From Gorsachius magnificus (taxonomy: Eukaryota; Chordata; Aves; Pelecaniformes; Ardeidae): a DNA stretch of 64,000 nucleotides. The position numbers were made by a program, and so were the translations under genes. The DNA lies in NCBI GenBank assembly GCA_034008185.1, contig CM067082.1:6370984-6434983 (forward strand), written 5' to 3'. This document shows, in pieces, positions 36,872 through 49,101 of the stretch (within the stretch, counting starts at the first letter, position 1; every line of letters begins with the position of its first letter). Under the pieces are notes generated by a model, which saw only the letters and a list, made by a program, of their open reading frames with translations, was not told the origin of the DNA and searched no databases.

Positions 36872-36995
36872 TTCATAAGATAGGTTTATAGGATAATTTG
36901 GGATGGAAGGGGTCTCTACTCCAATCACCTGCTCAAATCAGGGTCACCTGTGGGTTCAGACCAGCTTTCTCAGGGTTTCATCCAGTCCAGCTTTT
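36872..36995 (-). mobile_element. CR1 LINE 3' fragment, degenerate
   Basis: A diverged minus-strand CR1 end: 'taggataatttgggatggaa' and 'ggggtctctactccaatcac' correspond to the CR1 terminal block, followed by 'gctcaaatcagggtcacctg' and 'tttcatccagtccag'. The terminal repeats have decayed. Boundaries are approximate. Confidence 0.75.
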
Positions 36996-39900
36996 TACCC
37001 ATCTATAATGAAAAGTGGGTGACCTGTAAAAGCTTTCGAATTGTCAGGACTAGGGTCAGTAGGAGCTTTCAGAGAGTGATTGTTTTGAGAGAAAGAGGAG
37101 ATCTGACAGCACGTGCAAAAAACATTTCCATGAAGACTTCTGACCGTGGAGATACCCAGAGGAAGCTGGCAGAGACTCCGAGAGGAGAGTGGCATGCAGA
37201 GCATGACAGAGGTGAAGATGAACTTATCAAAAGCATCCTTGGGCTGTCAAGGGCAGGTTTATTCCTAGGCATAAACATCTTCCTCTGGGGACTTGTGGAA
37301 TACACATTGCCGGGGGGAAAGTGCTGACGTTTACAGGGAAGTGAGTCTAGCTCACCCTGCTGCTGTACATGGCAGATGACTGTTCTGGGAAATAATGCCT
37401 CAGGTCAGTGATTTGATTATGTCTGGTTTAGAGACCTTTTACCATACCTGAGATAAGTCCAGGCTTAAGGGATGGCTTTTGGAAGAATCATCTGTTCAGC
37501 AGCAATAACCATCAATTACTAATATCACCTTACTTACTCATTTCCCTCTTATCCCATCTTCCCACCAAAAGCTCAGTTTAGAAAAGCTTTGCTTTCAGAA
37601 ACAGTGTCACTGATAATCAGAAATGTCTCATCATAAGAACATTTAAAAAAGAGTTTGAGGACCAATTATATAAATGTTTCCTCTTTTGTAAAACAGCTTG
37701 GGACTTGTAAACATACTGGGTCCACATCTTTGTAAATAATTCATCATTATGAATTATTTAGTTGTGTAAGCTGTGTTTTAAGTAAGGAAATGCTTTTCCT
37801 AAAGTGAAGGAAATGCAGATATTTTAGATAATTTTGAAAGAAGTAGCTGCCATTTCACCATTTTGCTTCTGTCTGCATTGCAATTGATTTTTGTCATGAG
37901 TGCATTCTTCAGGAGTGGCTGATACCAGGTCTGTAGCATGTCAAGGTGACTTCCTCAGCAGCAAAAATCACAAAACCTTTCAGTAGAATAAGGCTTATCA
38001 GAAGTTGAGGAGTCCACTTCCTATTGTAGATGTGCAAAGGGTAGATTTTAGAATCATTGTTTATTTTCCAGATGGAATTGGGGATGACAACTTCAAGCCA
38101 TGGGAGAGCAGTAAAGGTGAATGCTGTTACTGATGGAGCCTTTTGTACAATGCATTCATTTTGGAGCCTCCTTTTGAGATTAACTTGAATTTTGTTCTCT
38201 TTTTTTTTATATTTGGATAATTCTCTTGCATTTTCTTTTCTCTCCCCTTCCTTTTCCTCCCTCAACAACAGATGATTTTTGAAGACAGCATGAATGAAAC
38301 AAAATGTTGGCATGGTCTAGCTGGATTTCCTGACAAGATAAACATTAAGTTAAATGTGAGACATATGCCTTAGTGTGTGACTGTAATTTTATAGGTTCTT
38401 TTATATGTTATGGTTGGCAACAGAATCCCTGTAGCCTATTCTGGCTAGAAAGAACAGTATTTCTTAGTCTTAAGACAGACACACAATCTAAAATTGGTAT
38501 ATACCACTAGCTATACAGTGTGAGTGGTGGAGTGAATCTTGGTTATGAGTAGTTTCCATTCCGATACATTTTATAAGTGGAGATGGCTATTCAGCCATGG
38601 TGCATTTATGATTGGGATGACAGTCTTATTATCAGCAGTCCTCTTTTCTGCCTTCATCCCACCTTTGGTGTCAAACTGTCTGGAGGCAATGCGGCTCCTT
38701 TTACTCCCACTGTGGAGTACAGACTTGCATTAGGTGAATAGTTCCTCTGATGGTTGCATGGGTACAAAACTGGAGTGATATTGGCTCCAGCTCACTCTGT
38801 GAGACATTAATTTGTGCAGCCAGACCACTGGGGAGAAGATGAATGTCATGCTCCTCCCCGCCTCCCTCAATTTTGGGAACCAGTCACACAATCTGGGAGC
38901 TCTTTGAACTGCAATGAAGTCTGCTTATCCTCCATCACCTTTTAATGAAAGGCTCTCCATGCAGAAATGCTGATGCTAGTTCATTTATGGGAAGATGCAG
39001 GCCCATGAGTGTTTGCCTTTTATATGAGAAGCTGGTCATGGATGGAATTTAATTTGCTTTACTTTAGTGATGTGTAGTGGAGTCAACTTCATTCATAGTA
39101 GCTGCCAGCTCTCTTTTTGTGGACAGGGCAAAGCAACAGATATTTCTAAGGTGCTACACAGACAACTTTTTTAAAATGCCTACTTTAGGATAGAGAGATC
39201 ATGCTCAAACTTTGTATCCATTGTCTAAATGGGAACCTGGACAAATAGCTGAGGAACAGCAATTTATGCTGTAGAAGTCTGTCATTTACCAAATGTATCC
39301 AATCTTATTCACTGTCAAAATATGGAACAGAGCACGGACATCCTGAGCCTTATCCCTCTTCTCCAGGCACCACTGTCATTTGTTTGGTTTGTAGGTTTCC
39401 CGAGATGTGTGGCAAAGCGATCTTTTTTGCACGAGGGGGTCACATGCAGGCCTCTTGCCTTTGCCTTCAGGTTTCCAGTCTGTTCTGGTACTTGGCATGG
39501 CAAGACCACCTTTCCCCTGATCTGCCACCATGTTCCTCTGTGTGATGTCCCATTTGAGACTCCTGGCTGGTTGCTGCAGTACCACAGTGGAAGAATGCAG
39601 CCCCTAGCATAGCTCCATGTTACATATAGTAAAGGATTATAGTTGTAAGATATATAGCATGTTTGGCAAAAATGTAGCATGTTTAGAAAGTGAATTTGAG
39701 CTTTGAGGACACAAAACCCATGAGGCAGCTTGGATAACAGAAAGATAACTGTAACTGCCTTAGCCTGGTGCCCAGCTGCACTGGGACGTCCCTGGGATCC
39801 ACGCCTGCTTGGTAAGGTGCTTTAGCCCAGGCATAGCAGCATCCTTTCCTTGCCCCTGAGAGAGCTTGTTCAGAAATAGCTTAAGTACACCTCTGCAGTG

Positions 39901-40741
39901 GTTCAGATATGCAGTACCCTTTGTTTGGAGGAGTAATTTAGTGCTTTGCGTGGGTGCATTTATGGGAACATACAGTTTCTCTTAAAGAAATATGTATGTG
40001 TCTGGTATTTGCAGATGTTATGGTTGCACATTAAGAGAAAAAAGAAAGATGTTTTGGTGGAGGATATTTCCATTATTCACCAGCAGTTCTTTGCAGACAA
40101 CACTTTTAGTTGTGAATATCTTATTCGTACCTTAATAGCTTTTTCCAGTGTGGGGAGAAAAGAGGGCTTGGAAGTTGATTTCCAAAGGTATGAAGTATGT
40201 CTAGTAGTAAGCAAATGGACAACCTCCTGAAAAGAATTGCACCTTAAGGCCTCGTTCCTACAACTGCTATTAGAGTGACAAAAAGCCATGCTGAGGCTTG
40301 GCCCTCGCTGCCTTCGTCAGGACTCCCATCTCGACTTTGCTTTTTGTTACTCTGGAGCCTAAACTTCTAATGTGGTTATTGATTTTTCCTGGCTCATGCA
40401 CAGCAAGTCTTTCTGACTCTGGTTGAAGTCAAGGAGAGCAGCAGTATGATGCCGGATGAATATCTAAAGGCTGAGGTGTGTAGAATTGAGAAAAAACTGA
40501 AAAATCCAGACAGTAAACTAGATCCCAGACCCATGCCTGTCTTTGCCCACCCCACACACAGACCTGTCAACCTGGATGATGTGTGTAAGATAGAGTCAAT
40601 ATGCCTCTCTCTCTCCAGCTCCCCTGGCGCTGAGTGCCACACTTCAGACACCAGCGGCTCTCAGGACAGGCCGTTCTCCAGCTGGTGGGTGTGCTGTGCC
40701 AGCCCAACCTGTGGTGCCCTCACCGACTGTGGCTGGTGGTG

Positions 40742-40919
40742 CTGGAAGGAGGCTAAAATGCTTCGCTGCTGCAACCGCTGATGTGAGTGGCTATAGGTGC
40801 TGGCAAAAGTTGTGTCCCAGACATTGCTGACAGTAAGTTGAGAAGGCAACTTAAATGCTTGCATGTTATACTATAGCCACTCACGTCAGCAGTTGGAGCA
40901 GCAAAGTTCTTCTTCCAGG
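40742..40919. repeat. Fold-back inverted repeat (MITE-like hairpin)
   Basis: Arms 40761-40796 and 40871-40906 are reverse complements at 32 of 36 positions, including a perfect 14-bp inner block GTGAGTGGCTATAG. Weaker complementarity extends outward ('ctggaagg' near 40742 against 'cttccagg' near 40912). The 74-nt loop itself holds a perfect 7-bp stem, TAAGTTG against CAACTTA (40834-40853). The symmetry suggests a small non-autonomous fold-back DNA element or a structured RNA. No family was recognised and no clear target-site duplication was seen. Confidence 0.6.
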
Positions 40920-41217
40920 TTTTTCTTCTCTCACCATCATTGTGCAATGTAGTACATGATCCTGCACAACTGCTGTTCACATGACTTCTGTGGTTGCTTC
41001 GGTGGGATTTGCAGGTCAGGTGAGTGGCTTCTCACCAGGAACCTAAACTATTCTTTTAAAAGTTTTGTCTCTTCCAGTCTGGAGCAATGCAACTGCTGAG
41101 AGAGAATGGAAACTCCTTCCTTTTCATTTTAAGAACAATATTTATCTCATTTTTTGTGAATCTTTGTCAAGTCTCAGCAAATCTACTGTAAGCCCCAAAT
41201 CTGTGTTGAAGACATTC

Positions 41218-41232
41218 TTTTTTTTTTTTTTT
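41218..41232. repeat. Poly(T) run, 15 nt
   Basis: Fifteen consecutive T. A simple homopolymer. Confidence 0.9.
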
Positions 41233-42764
41233 CTACATCATTGATTTAATGATCAACAAAGTAATAAAGATGGTAGAAAAAGCAGAATCATTATGTTTAG
41301 GTGAGACTTGTGGAAACTTAAGAAAGCTGTATGAAAGAAAATTAAATTCCCTGTTGATGAAAACAAAGTAATGTACAATGGAAAGAAGTGACTTGAATGA
41401 TTCATTACCCTCACTGGGTTCTAAATAAATTCTCAGCATTTGAGGGGAGATCCTCTAGAAAACCTTTCTACATGTACGGTTATCTCAGTAAATAAAATCC
41501 AGTATGAGTGAATAGAATATTTGGTGCATAAGAAATGGGATAAGGATTTTTCTGAGTATAAGAATTAACCATTTTTTTCCCACAGGGAAATATTTGTCAA
41601 TTACAAGATGTTTTCACTTAAGTTAACATCAACCTGTGGGAAGTACTGATCTTCTAAAATTTGTTTTGGGAAAAGGATGGAAATTAAGTGCTCTGTAATT
41701 CTGTTGGAAAGTTGAGGGTTTGGGTTTTTTTGTTTTTTTAAATGCCTTTTTTAATTTCAAATTGCAATTCTTTTAGGGGAAAAAAAAAAACCAACACTAT
41801 TTAGCTTTAAAGAAACCCAAAACCTCAAAATTAAATGTGCTGATTCACTGAAACACAGTGTTTCAGATCCATCAAAATATTACATTTCTGTCAAAAAATG
41901 CTATTTTGTGGGAAATAGAGGGTTTTCATTTTGAGTCTGAACGCAAATACCCACCCACTCACCGCAGGAGAATTGCTTGCTATAGGTCCCATGGGTGTGC
42001 TCTCCAAAACACTACAATGTCTTACCAGAAGCATGGCATCTTCAAAAACAGTGCATTTTAATCTGGTCACCGTCTCCTGTGGGGTCCACATCGTAAGTAG
42101 GAGGTTTCAGAAGCAGATGACCAGAATGATTTGTGATAGGAAGACTTTTCTATGCTTTGGATTTGAGTAGAATTAATATGTTATTTCACCCATGCGTGTA
42201 GAAAATCCCTTAGCTGAAGGACCAGGTACTGATGTTCTCAGCTCCTATGAAGTTAATGGAAAAACTTCCCCTTGGATGGGGAAGGGTTTTCACTCCTGCT
42301 TTTGATACCAGCAAGGTAGCTTATATGTCAGGCTAGGTGCAGTAGTGTTCTGCAGAGTTAACTAGTGAATACCCAGAATAATAAAAGGCAAAACAATTTA
42401 CATTTATCTGTTTTATTTTCCAAAATGTAAGAGAAAGAGGGCATTCTGTGAAATTGAATGTAGATTAAAAAACGTTTTTAAAACATGAAGCTTGCAAAAA
42501 ACCAAACTAGCAAAAAACCAGAGGCCAAGGCTTAGGAGAATTTAAAGAAAAAATAATGGGGGAGAGAAGGAAATGTACTACTCATTTTTATAGCCAATGG
42601 AAACAGTTGCAGTTCCAGGATGAATTTCAAATCTCCCAGGTGCTGACACAGAGGCTGAAAAAAATGGAACTATTCCCATCAGATTCATTTTTGCATCACA
42701 CAATATTTGAAGGAAATTATGACAAAACCTGCCCACTGGGAAATACACTTTGTAACTTTTCATT

Positions 42765-43880
42765 ATCATAGAATAGCCAAGATTGGAAGAGACCTCAAAA
42801 GTTAATTCGGTCCAACCTTTTGTGGGAAAGGGAGCCAAGATGAGATCATCTAGGAGCCTGTCCAGTCGCATCTTGAAAACCTCCAGAGATGGGGACTCTA
42901 ACACGTCCCTGGGGAGGTTATTCCAGTGATTGATTTTTCTCACAGTAAAAAAATTATTTCTTATACAGAGATGAAACCTCTCCCAGTGTAAATTGTAACT
43001 GCCCATTGTCTTCTCCATGTGGCTCCTTGTGGAACGAGAGCCTCTGCCTTCTTTGTACTTCTGTAACTGCCTTCTTTGAGAGCTGCCCTTTAAGTACTAG
43101 CATACTGTGATGAGGACTGCCCTCAGACTGTTCTTCTCAAGGGAGAAGAGATCTTCAGTCAGAAGAGACCTCTTTTAGTCTTTCCTCACAGTGCAGGTTC
43201 TCCAGCCCTGCTTTGATCTTCTTTGTAGCCCTCATTTGGACCCTCTCCAGACTGTCCATATCTTTCTTGAATTGTAGGGACCAGAACTGGACACAGTACT
43301 CCAAATGTGGTTGGACAGGCACTGACTGAAGTGGGTCGACCACAGCTCTGTCTCTGCTAGTAATGTCCCTGTGGATGCAGCCCGGGATCCCATTTGCCTT
43401 TATCACTGCAGCACCACACTGCTGAATCACGTTCAGCTGGTTGTCCACCAGGACCCCCAGGTCCCTTTCAGCAAGGCTGTTCCTCAGTCACACAGGTCCC
43501 AGACTGTGCTGGGCTCCTTGATGATGTCATCCCAGGTGCAGCACCTTGCACTGGTCTTTGTTAAACTTCATACAGTTGTGGCTTGCCCACTCTTCCAGCC
43601 TGTCCAGGTCTCTCTGTAAGATGGCTTCCCTTCTGACATGTCCTCCTCACCACCCAGTTTGGTGTCATCAGCAAACTTGTGGAGGGTGCTTTCAATCCCA
43701 TCATCCAGGCAACTTATGAAGATGTTGAACAGCATGGGGCCCCATATCAATCCATGGCAGACCCCACTTGTGACAGGCTGCCAGCCTGAATAAAAACCAT
43801 GGATCACCACCCTCTGAGTGCAGCCTACCCATCTCACAGACCGCTCATCTTGCCAGCTTGTCTCATAGATACAGTTTGTC
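42765..43880 (-). mobile_element. Longest CR1 LINE fragment in the window, diverged
   Basis: About 1.1 kb of minus-strand CR1 from its 3' end (42765, 'atcatagaatagccaagatt') to a truncated 5' edge near 43880. It retains the ORF2 C-terminal block ([34 protein letters not shown], in the frame 43018 down to 42578). It also retains the middle block (QFKKDMDSLERVQMRATKKI, in the frame 43448 down to 43155), and an RT block with FADDTKLGG in the frame 43837 down to 43568. The frames are separated by shifts. In the RT block the PQG motif has decayed to a CHG-type sequence, while FADD is intact. Clearly diverged from the other copies and inactive. Confidence 0.93.
43568..43837 (-). pseudogene. CR1 ORF2 reverse-transcriptase remnant with intact FADD
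   Basis: Minus-strand frame within the CR1. It contains GPMLFNIFISCLDDGIESTL and then KFADDTKLGG, the catalytic-box region of the non-LTR RT palm. The upstream SGVPQGS block is degenerate (SGVCHGL). The frame shifts before and after. It is a non-functional part of the element. Confidence 0.8.
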
Positions 43881-45554
43881 TAGTTTGTCATTATGGGATT
43901 ATTTTTACTTTTAATTGAAATCTCTGTCATTGGTCTTGCTATCGCATATCTGCATGCCAGATTTGTCTCCAGTACTCTGAAGTCAAAAGGTGAACTCTGA
44001 CATCCATTTCTTGGTTCACAAACCCATATCTATATGTAGAGATGTTTGTAGGTTGGTTTTTTTTTTTTTTTTCAGTACTGAATTTGTTAGGTCATGGTAC
44101 CTTCCTTGCTAAAAGCATTCAGAAATCTTGGTTTTAGTAGTGCATACTGTGTTATGCAAGATTAAAAAAAAAACAAACCCAAACCTGTTAATTAACTTTC
44201 TGAGCACTTTTTTTTTTAAAAAAAAAATGAGAATTCCATTTGTTCAATGTGTAGAAAATAAGTATAGTGAACTCTATACTGAAAATAGAGGGGAGGAAAT
44301 GTAAAGGCACTGCAGAATGCCAAGGCTCAGTATATACACAGAGAAATAAGATGCTTGTGACAACAGAAAACAAAAATGCAAACCATCTTTTCTCTTCCAC
44401 CTGCATGGTGAAGTTGTACTATAATAAATTGATTATTAGCAATCTTTTCTTCAGGGCTCAAAGGAGACCCATCTGCTTTACCACAGTAGATTAAAACATT
44501 CAGTGTCTTTCTCAAGAAAAATCCCCATTGTACCATAGTAGGATTTAATATTTGCTATTATGGTGTAGCTGTGATTGTAAAAGGCAGCTGTTAAAAACCA
44601 CATTGTTCATGATGGTACATTTAAAAGAGGAACGCTAAAGGTAGCAAAGCTCCAGTAGGCATTTTTCTTTCTTTTTTCTCCTCCCAGCTTAGAAACACCC
44701 TTTCACAGTTTGTCGTCTCTCTTTTCCCTCTTTGCCAGCATCTTCTATGACCTCCCCTAGGTCATATGTAGGATGGAGGTAGACTTATATAAAATAGTTC
44801 TCAGTATAATGAACTTCTCATAATGCTTAGGCCCGTTCTTATCTCCATGTCCCTGTACCACAGATTGCCACAGAAACAAGGGAAATAATCTCATAGCCAC
44901 TTCTCTGTGATTGTGTTGTGCCGTTACTGCTTCATGCTAACCTGCCCAGGCATAAATCCCCAAGTGGAACAGATCCTGACTTCAGTGGTGCTTCAGCACG
45001 TAACAGGGTTGGCCTGCTCATCGCCAGCTTCATGGACACATGCTGACCATTGCTGATTTGCCCCCAGCTCCTCTCTCCTCGTCTCTGTTGTCCCTGCATG
45101 GGAACCTGCCACATTGGTGCTTCATCTCAGTGTTAAGGCCAGCAAACCACCATGCTGACTGTTAGGGCATGGCTCCCAGATATTTGCTTTCCCTTTTGTC
45201 TTTCTCCCTGTTAGCCAAGACAGAGAGCTGTGCTGACCTGTCTCCTTTGGCTATGGAAGGTAGCTCCTGCCTTTCCTCTCTCCCTTACCCTTAAAATTAA
45301 ATCTCTTTCTTCTTCCCTTTTGTCCAGTTTGGGAAGGATGATCTTGAGGTAGGTCTATCTTTGTGCTTTTTTTTCTCATAGGAGATGCTCAGCTCCTTCC
45401 CTCCTTTGGCTTGTTGTCTCTGTCTCTAGGAAGCAGAATGTGAGTTCTGTATCCTGGAAGTTTGTTCAGCTCTGAGGATTGAACAGGTCCCTGAAAGCAA
45501 TTGAAGTGATGCAGAAATAAATATAATTTAAAATATCATTTTAAATAACATTAA
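43881..45554. other. Unique stretch with homopolymers, no gene seen
   Basis: About 1.7 kb. Contains T16 at 44057-44072 and a T10-A10 junction at 44208-44227. No exon or RNA gene recognised. Confidence 0.45.
44208..44227. repeat. T10-A10 perfect palindrome
   Basis: Ten T followed by ten A, self-complementary and strongly AT-flexible. No functional context is seen. Confidence 0.85.
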
Positions 45555-45852
45555 AATCTTTTTAGTAGGGACAGCTGGGACAGGACAAGGGGTAATGGTT
45601 TTAAACTAAACCAGGGTAGGTTTAGACTGGATATAAGGAAGAAATTCTTTACAGTGAGGGTGGTGAAACACTGGAACGGGTTGCCCAGAGAGGTGGTGGA
45701 GGCCCCATCCCTGGGAACATTCAAGGCCAGGTTGGATGGGGCTCTGAGCAACCTGATCTAGTTAGCGGTGTCCCTGCTCCCTGCAGGGGGGTTGGACTAG
45801 ATGGCCTCTAGGGGTCCCTTCCAACCCCAAACATTCTATGATTCTGTGATTT
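45555..45852 (+). mobile_element. CR1 LINE 3' fragment, young-looking subfamily
   Basis: A plus-strand CR1 end: 'gggacagctgggacaggaca', 'ggtttagactggatataagg', 'ggttgcccagagaggtggtg', then the 3' block 'ttggactagatggcctctag', 'gggtcccttccaacccc' and the ATTCTATG/ATTCTGTG terminus. By eye it differs from the inverted copy at 60.6 kb at roughly 5% of positions, so both belong to one relatively recent subfamily. Truncated to about 300 bp. Confidence 0.95.
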
Positions 45853-47789
45853 TCACTGATACCTGTAGCCCCTTCCCCTTAGGTGGGCTTGAGATTGCTG
45901 TATTTTCTGGTAAAAGAAACTGGATCACCCATGTTCTTATTTTCATTCCCTGGCTTCCCTCTCCATACCTTCATTCCCTTTTCTTCCAACCTATAACAAA
46001 TCTCTGTTTCTCCAAAATCTCCTCATCTTTCCATAGGAAGGGGGCTTTCTTTCACATCTCTCCCTCTTCTCCTATAGAGTTCTAACCGTGAAGACCCCCT
46101 GTACAGGGGAAGTAACCAGTTTTCCCAGGAATGTCCATTTTATTACCTCTGCTGCCTTCTGGAAGGACCCCATCCCCTTCTAACCCAGGGAAAGAAAATG
46201 GCAATCTTTAAAATTGTTCCTCTCTAAATGGTCGCAACTAATTACGGAGGCTACAGCTACTGTGAGATCAGCTAATAAACTCCTTGAACGGGTCTCTGAA
46301 GTCTGTATTAGAAGCGGATGAGTCATAGTTGCACCAGCTGACTCCAAATAAGTGGGTGGGAGGGAACAGGCCCTGTGCTTGGTACTGGCAAGGTATGAAT
46401 AAAGAGCTCTCAGCAGGCCAGGGAAATGAGCAGGGGTGAGTTTGGACTGGCAGCTCTGCAGCAGGGAGACGGAGGCAAGTGAGTGCTTGTCAAAGAAGTA
46501 AAGCCTGAGCTTTTAGGTTAAATCACACCTTGAGGGCAGCTTGTCTGAACAATGGAAGTGGGAGATCAGCACAGGATCAGTCGGGCTGTGAGGCCATGCG
46601 GTTTAGTGCATGTGGGGTAGGATTTGGTCTCGGTACCCTGGCCTGACTAACTGTATGTAGCTCCTTCAACAACATTTGGAATAGGAATGCACTGTGATTT
46701 GAGTCAAATCAGAAAACATGTCCAAGTTTCAGTGTTTAAGATCAATTTGATGAAACTATTTTCATCCATGGCCTGTTACAGTCAGAGACTCCAGATGCAA
46801 AAGTTAGTTCGGAACCTCGGTCTGAGCCTCAGATTTGGTGAAATTATGTCAGCGGTTTCGCTTTTGCCCCCAAGATTTTGCAGAGGCTAGGGTGTGTTGT
46901 GTTTGATTTGCAGCAAAACTCTGCAGCTTTTGTTTGAGTGAGGAAAACTCAGAATGAAGGAAACTAGAAAAATTATTTTGTACGCCCCACTGCTCCAAAA
47001 CACCCTTCCTTTCCACGTATCGCCGCTCAGCCTAACTGCTCTGTGTGTGTTACAGCACTAGATCAGAAGAGGCTTATCATCCTTGTGAAGCTAAGCCTTG
47101 GCCTGTAGTTGCTTTCCAAGACCTAGGGAGAAGTACCACCACCTCTGTGCACAACATCTTCTGCAAGCACTGCCCTGCTGACGGATGAAGTTTCTTGTGG
47201 GTCATAAAAAGCACACGTTGGTTTGCTGTGTTTGACTGAAAATGGCTGTTGGTGTGATTTGTATTTTTGAAAGATAAGTGCAGCCAAAAGGATTTACAGG
47301 ATTAGTGTTTACAGATGGTAATATTCAAGAGGGGGTGGGGAGGGTGGGGCACAGGGCTCAATACAGATCTTATGCTTTGGCACTGAATGCAGTCTTAAGC
47401 AAGTAATTTCTGCTTATCGTGGAAAACTCACCCAGCCTAGATAGACCAGGTATGGTGTTTTCTGCTCTCTCTGAGGAGATAATGCAGGAGATGATGACCT
47501 TTTGGGGCACATCTTGCTTGGGTTTTTGAGATGTCATCTGGACTTTTGAGGTGTGCATATCATCTTGCTGCTTTCAGCATGTCATAGGATAGACAAAGCG
47601 GGATACAGTCTTGCAGGTGGATAGATGGTGGTGGATGGAGAGTCATGAGCTGGGTTTAGCATGGGGCCAACAATGCATTTCATATTGGGAAAATAAGAAC
47701 CTATGGACTCATGCCTGGGGGATGAAGACAATATCAGAATGTGTTCTCTTTGCAGCATGATAACCCAATCCACACTGGCTGATATAGTT
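45853..47789. other. Unique stretch with a G-quadruplex motif
   Basis: About 1.9 kb without a recognised gene. Its notable content is the compact G-run cluster at 47331-47349. Confidence 0.45.
47331..47349 (+). other. Compact G-quadruplex motif
   Basis: GGGGGTGGGGAGGGTGGGG: four G-runs of 3-5 separated by single-base loops. Single-nucleotide loops are known to give very stable parallel quadruplexes. It is outside any recognised repeat and about 450 bp upstream of the conserved-looking block at 47.8 kb. Confidence 0.75.
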
Positions 47790-48310
47790 AAAAACCCAAC
47801 ACCCTAGGCCAGGTTAAAGCAATTCAGCCAGACACATCATCAATAACCGATTATTTGCAGCTAAAATTAGACCTGGAATTGGCATTTTGTATCTTAATTA
47901 AAACAAAGCTATCTTTATCAATAAGCAATGACAACTTTGAGCAGACATTTCCTAGTGAATGTTAATCCCTCAGTCTCTTTTGATTAGTAGATGGGATTAC
48001 ATTAAAATCGATCCTCCTCCTGAGGTCCATTTGTGCGCTCTCTCTCAGTATTGAATTATGTAACTGGCCTCATGCCAGGCACAGGTCCCCCATCGGGACA
48101 ATGAAATCACAGCCGCAGTGATGCTCATTTGTGTTTTACAGTATGCCATTTATTTATTACAAAAGGCTCGGGAGACTTAACGCCTTGGTGAGATATTATC
48201 TTAGGCTTCAGTTCTCTGTCAAACCTTATTACTCTCTTTTCAGTTTGGTTTGCGCATAACTGGCTTTTGAAGATAAGAGGGGAAAGGGTAAGGAAGAAAA
48301 ACAATGTCAC
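47790..48310. promoter_or_regulatory. Candidate conserved non-coding element (enhancer-like)
   Basis: A repeat-free segment dense in homeodomain-, SOX- and CUT-like words: ATCAATAACCGATTATTT, CTTAATTAAAACAAAG, ATCAATAAGCAATGAC, TTTTGATTAG, TTAAAATCGAT. It is broken by non-random GC blocks ('cccccatcgggacaatg'). This texture is typical of deeply conserved vertebrate enhancers, but conservation is inferred and not measured. Inside it, 48142-48187 is bounded by an acceptor-like 'tttgtgttttacag' and a donor-like 'ttg/gtgaga', so a small alternative exon is also possible. Confidence 0.4.
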
Positions 48311-49085
48311 ATTTAAAATCTAGCTCTAGTGAGAGTTCCTCAGTTGTACAGGCTGATCTGAAGGAACTGTTGAGTTTCAGACTGGGACAAAACATCACTG
48401 GAGGAGCTCAGAGAAACAGGCATCAGTTTGGAAGCATGTGGATCTTGCAAAAAGCTGGGTTCCCCTGGCTCATAATTGAGCTTGGACAGCCGAGCCCTGA
48501 AAGAAGCTGTCCCTAAATTATGCTGACCTGTTGTAATTGTCCCTGTGAAACTGGTGGGAGTCAATGATATGGTCCTTACTGAATTCAGGAGCAGAGAACT
48601 CCAGCATCTTTGTTTTCTCTTTCAATGTTGTTTCTTAGAAATCAAGAATAATTAAAGCGATGAACAATTCTTCCTAGGGAAATTGAAAAAAAAAATCATA
48701 AAAAATAACAGAGAAGAGCTGTTGACAGTCTGGAAAGTGTAAGAGCTGGACAGCTTTCCATTTACTCCCTCCCACCTTTTCCATCTGTAGCTCTTGTCAT
48801 CAGTCAGCAAGCCAGCCAAGGAGATGGTGATAGCTAAATGGTGTGCATTCCCTTAAGGTTCGAGATTGCATCTTTCCTTTCCTCTCTGATATCCTTTAAT
48901 AGTCAGCTTTTATAAAGTGTGCTGTGTTCCTTGACTTGTGCAGTTGTGCTCTGGAAGCTGTATTGCAGCACCTGAGTGGTTCACTTGGAGTTATATGAGC
49001 ATCTCATGAGAGTGTGAACTGATCTCTTAGCTGAGCCACTAAGCATAATTCTGAGCCTGCCAAGGCTCAAATGTGAAGTGGAAAC

Positions 49086-49101
49086 ATATATATATATATA
49101 A
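49086..49101. repeat. (AT)8 microsatellite
   Basis: Eight AT dinucleotides. A simple repeat. Confidence 0.85.

Larger units (their letters stand above)
36996..42764. other. Long stretch with a fold-back element, otherwise unique
   Basis: About 5.8 kb with no recognised gene. It contains the inverted-repeat element at 40742-40919, a 111-codon open frame just overlapping it (40446-40781), and a T15 run at 41218-41232. A minus-strand 134-codon frame at 37909-38313 matches nothing known and is within chance length. Confidence 0.45.

Noticed and set aside
37909..38313. 134-codon minus-strand open frame
   Set aside because: No domain, AT-driven composition, no splice or promoter context, and a length within chance for 64 kb.
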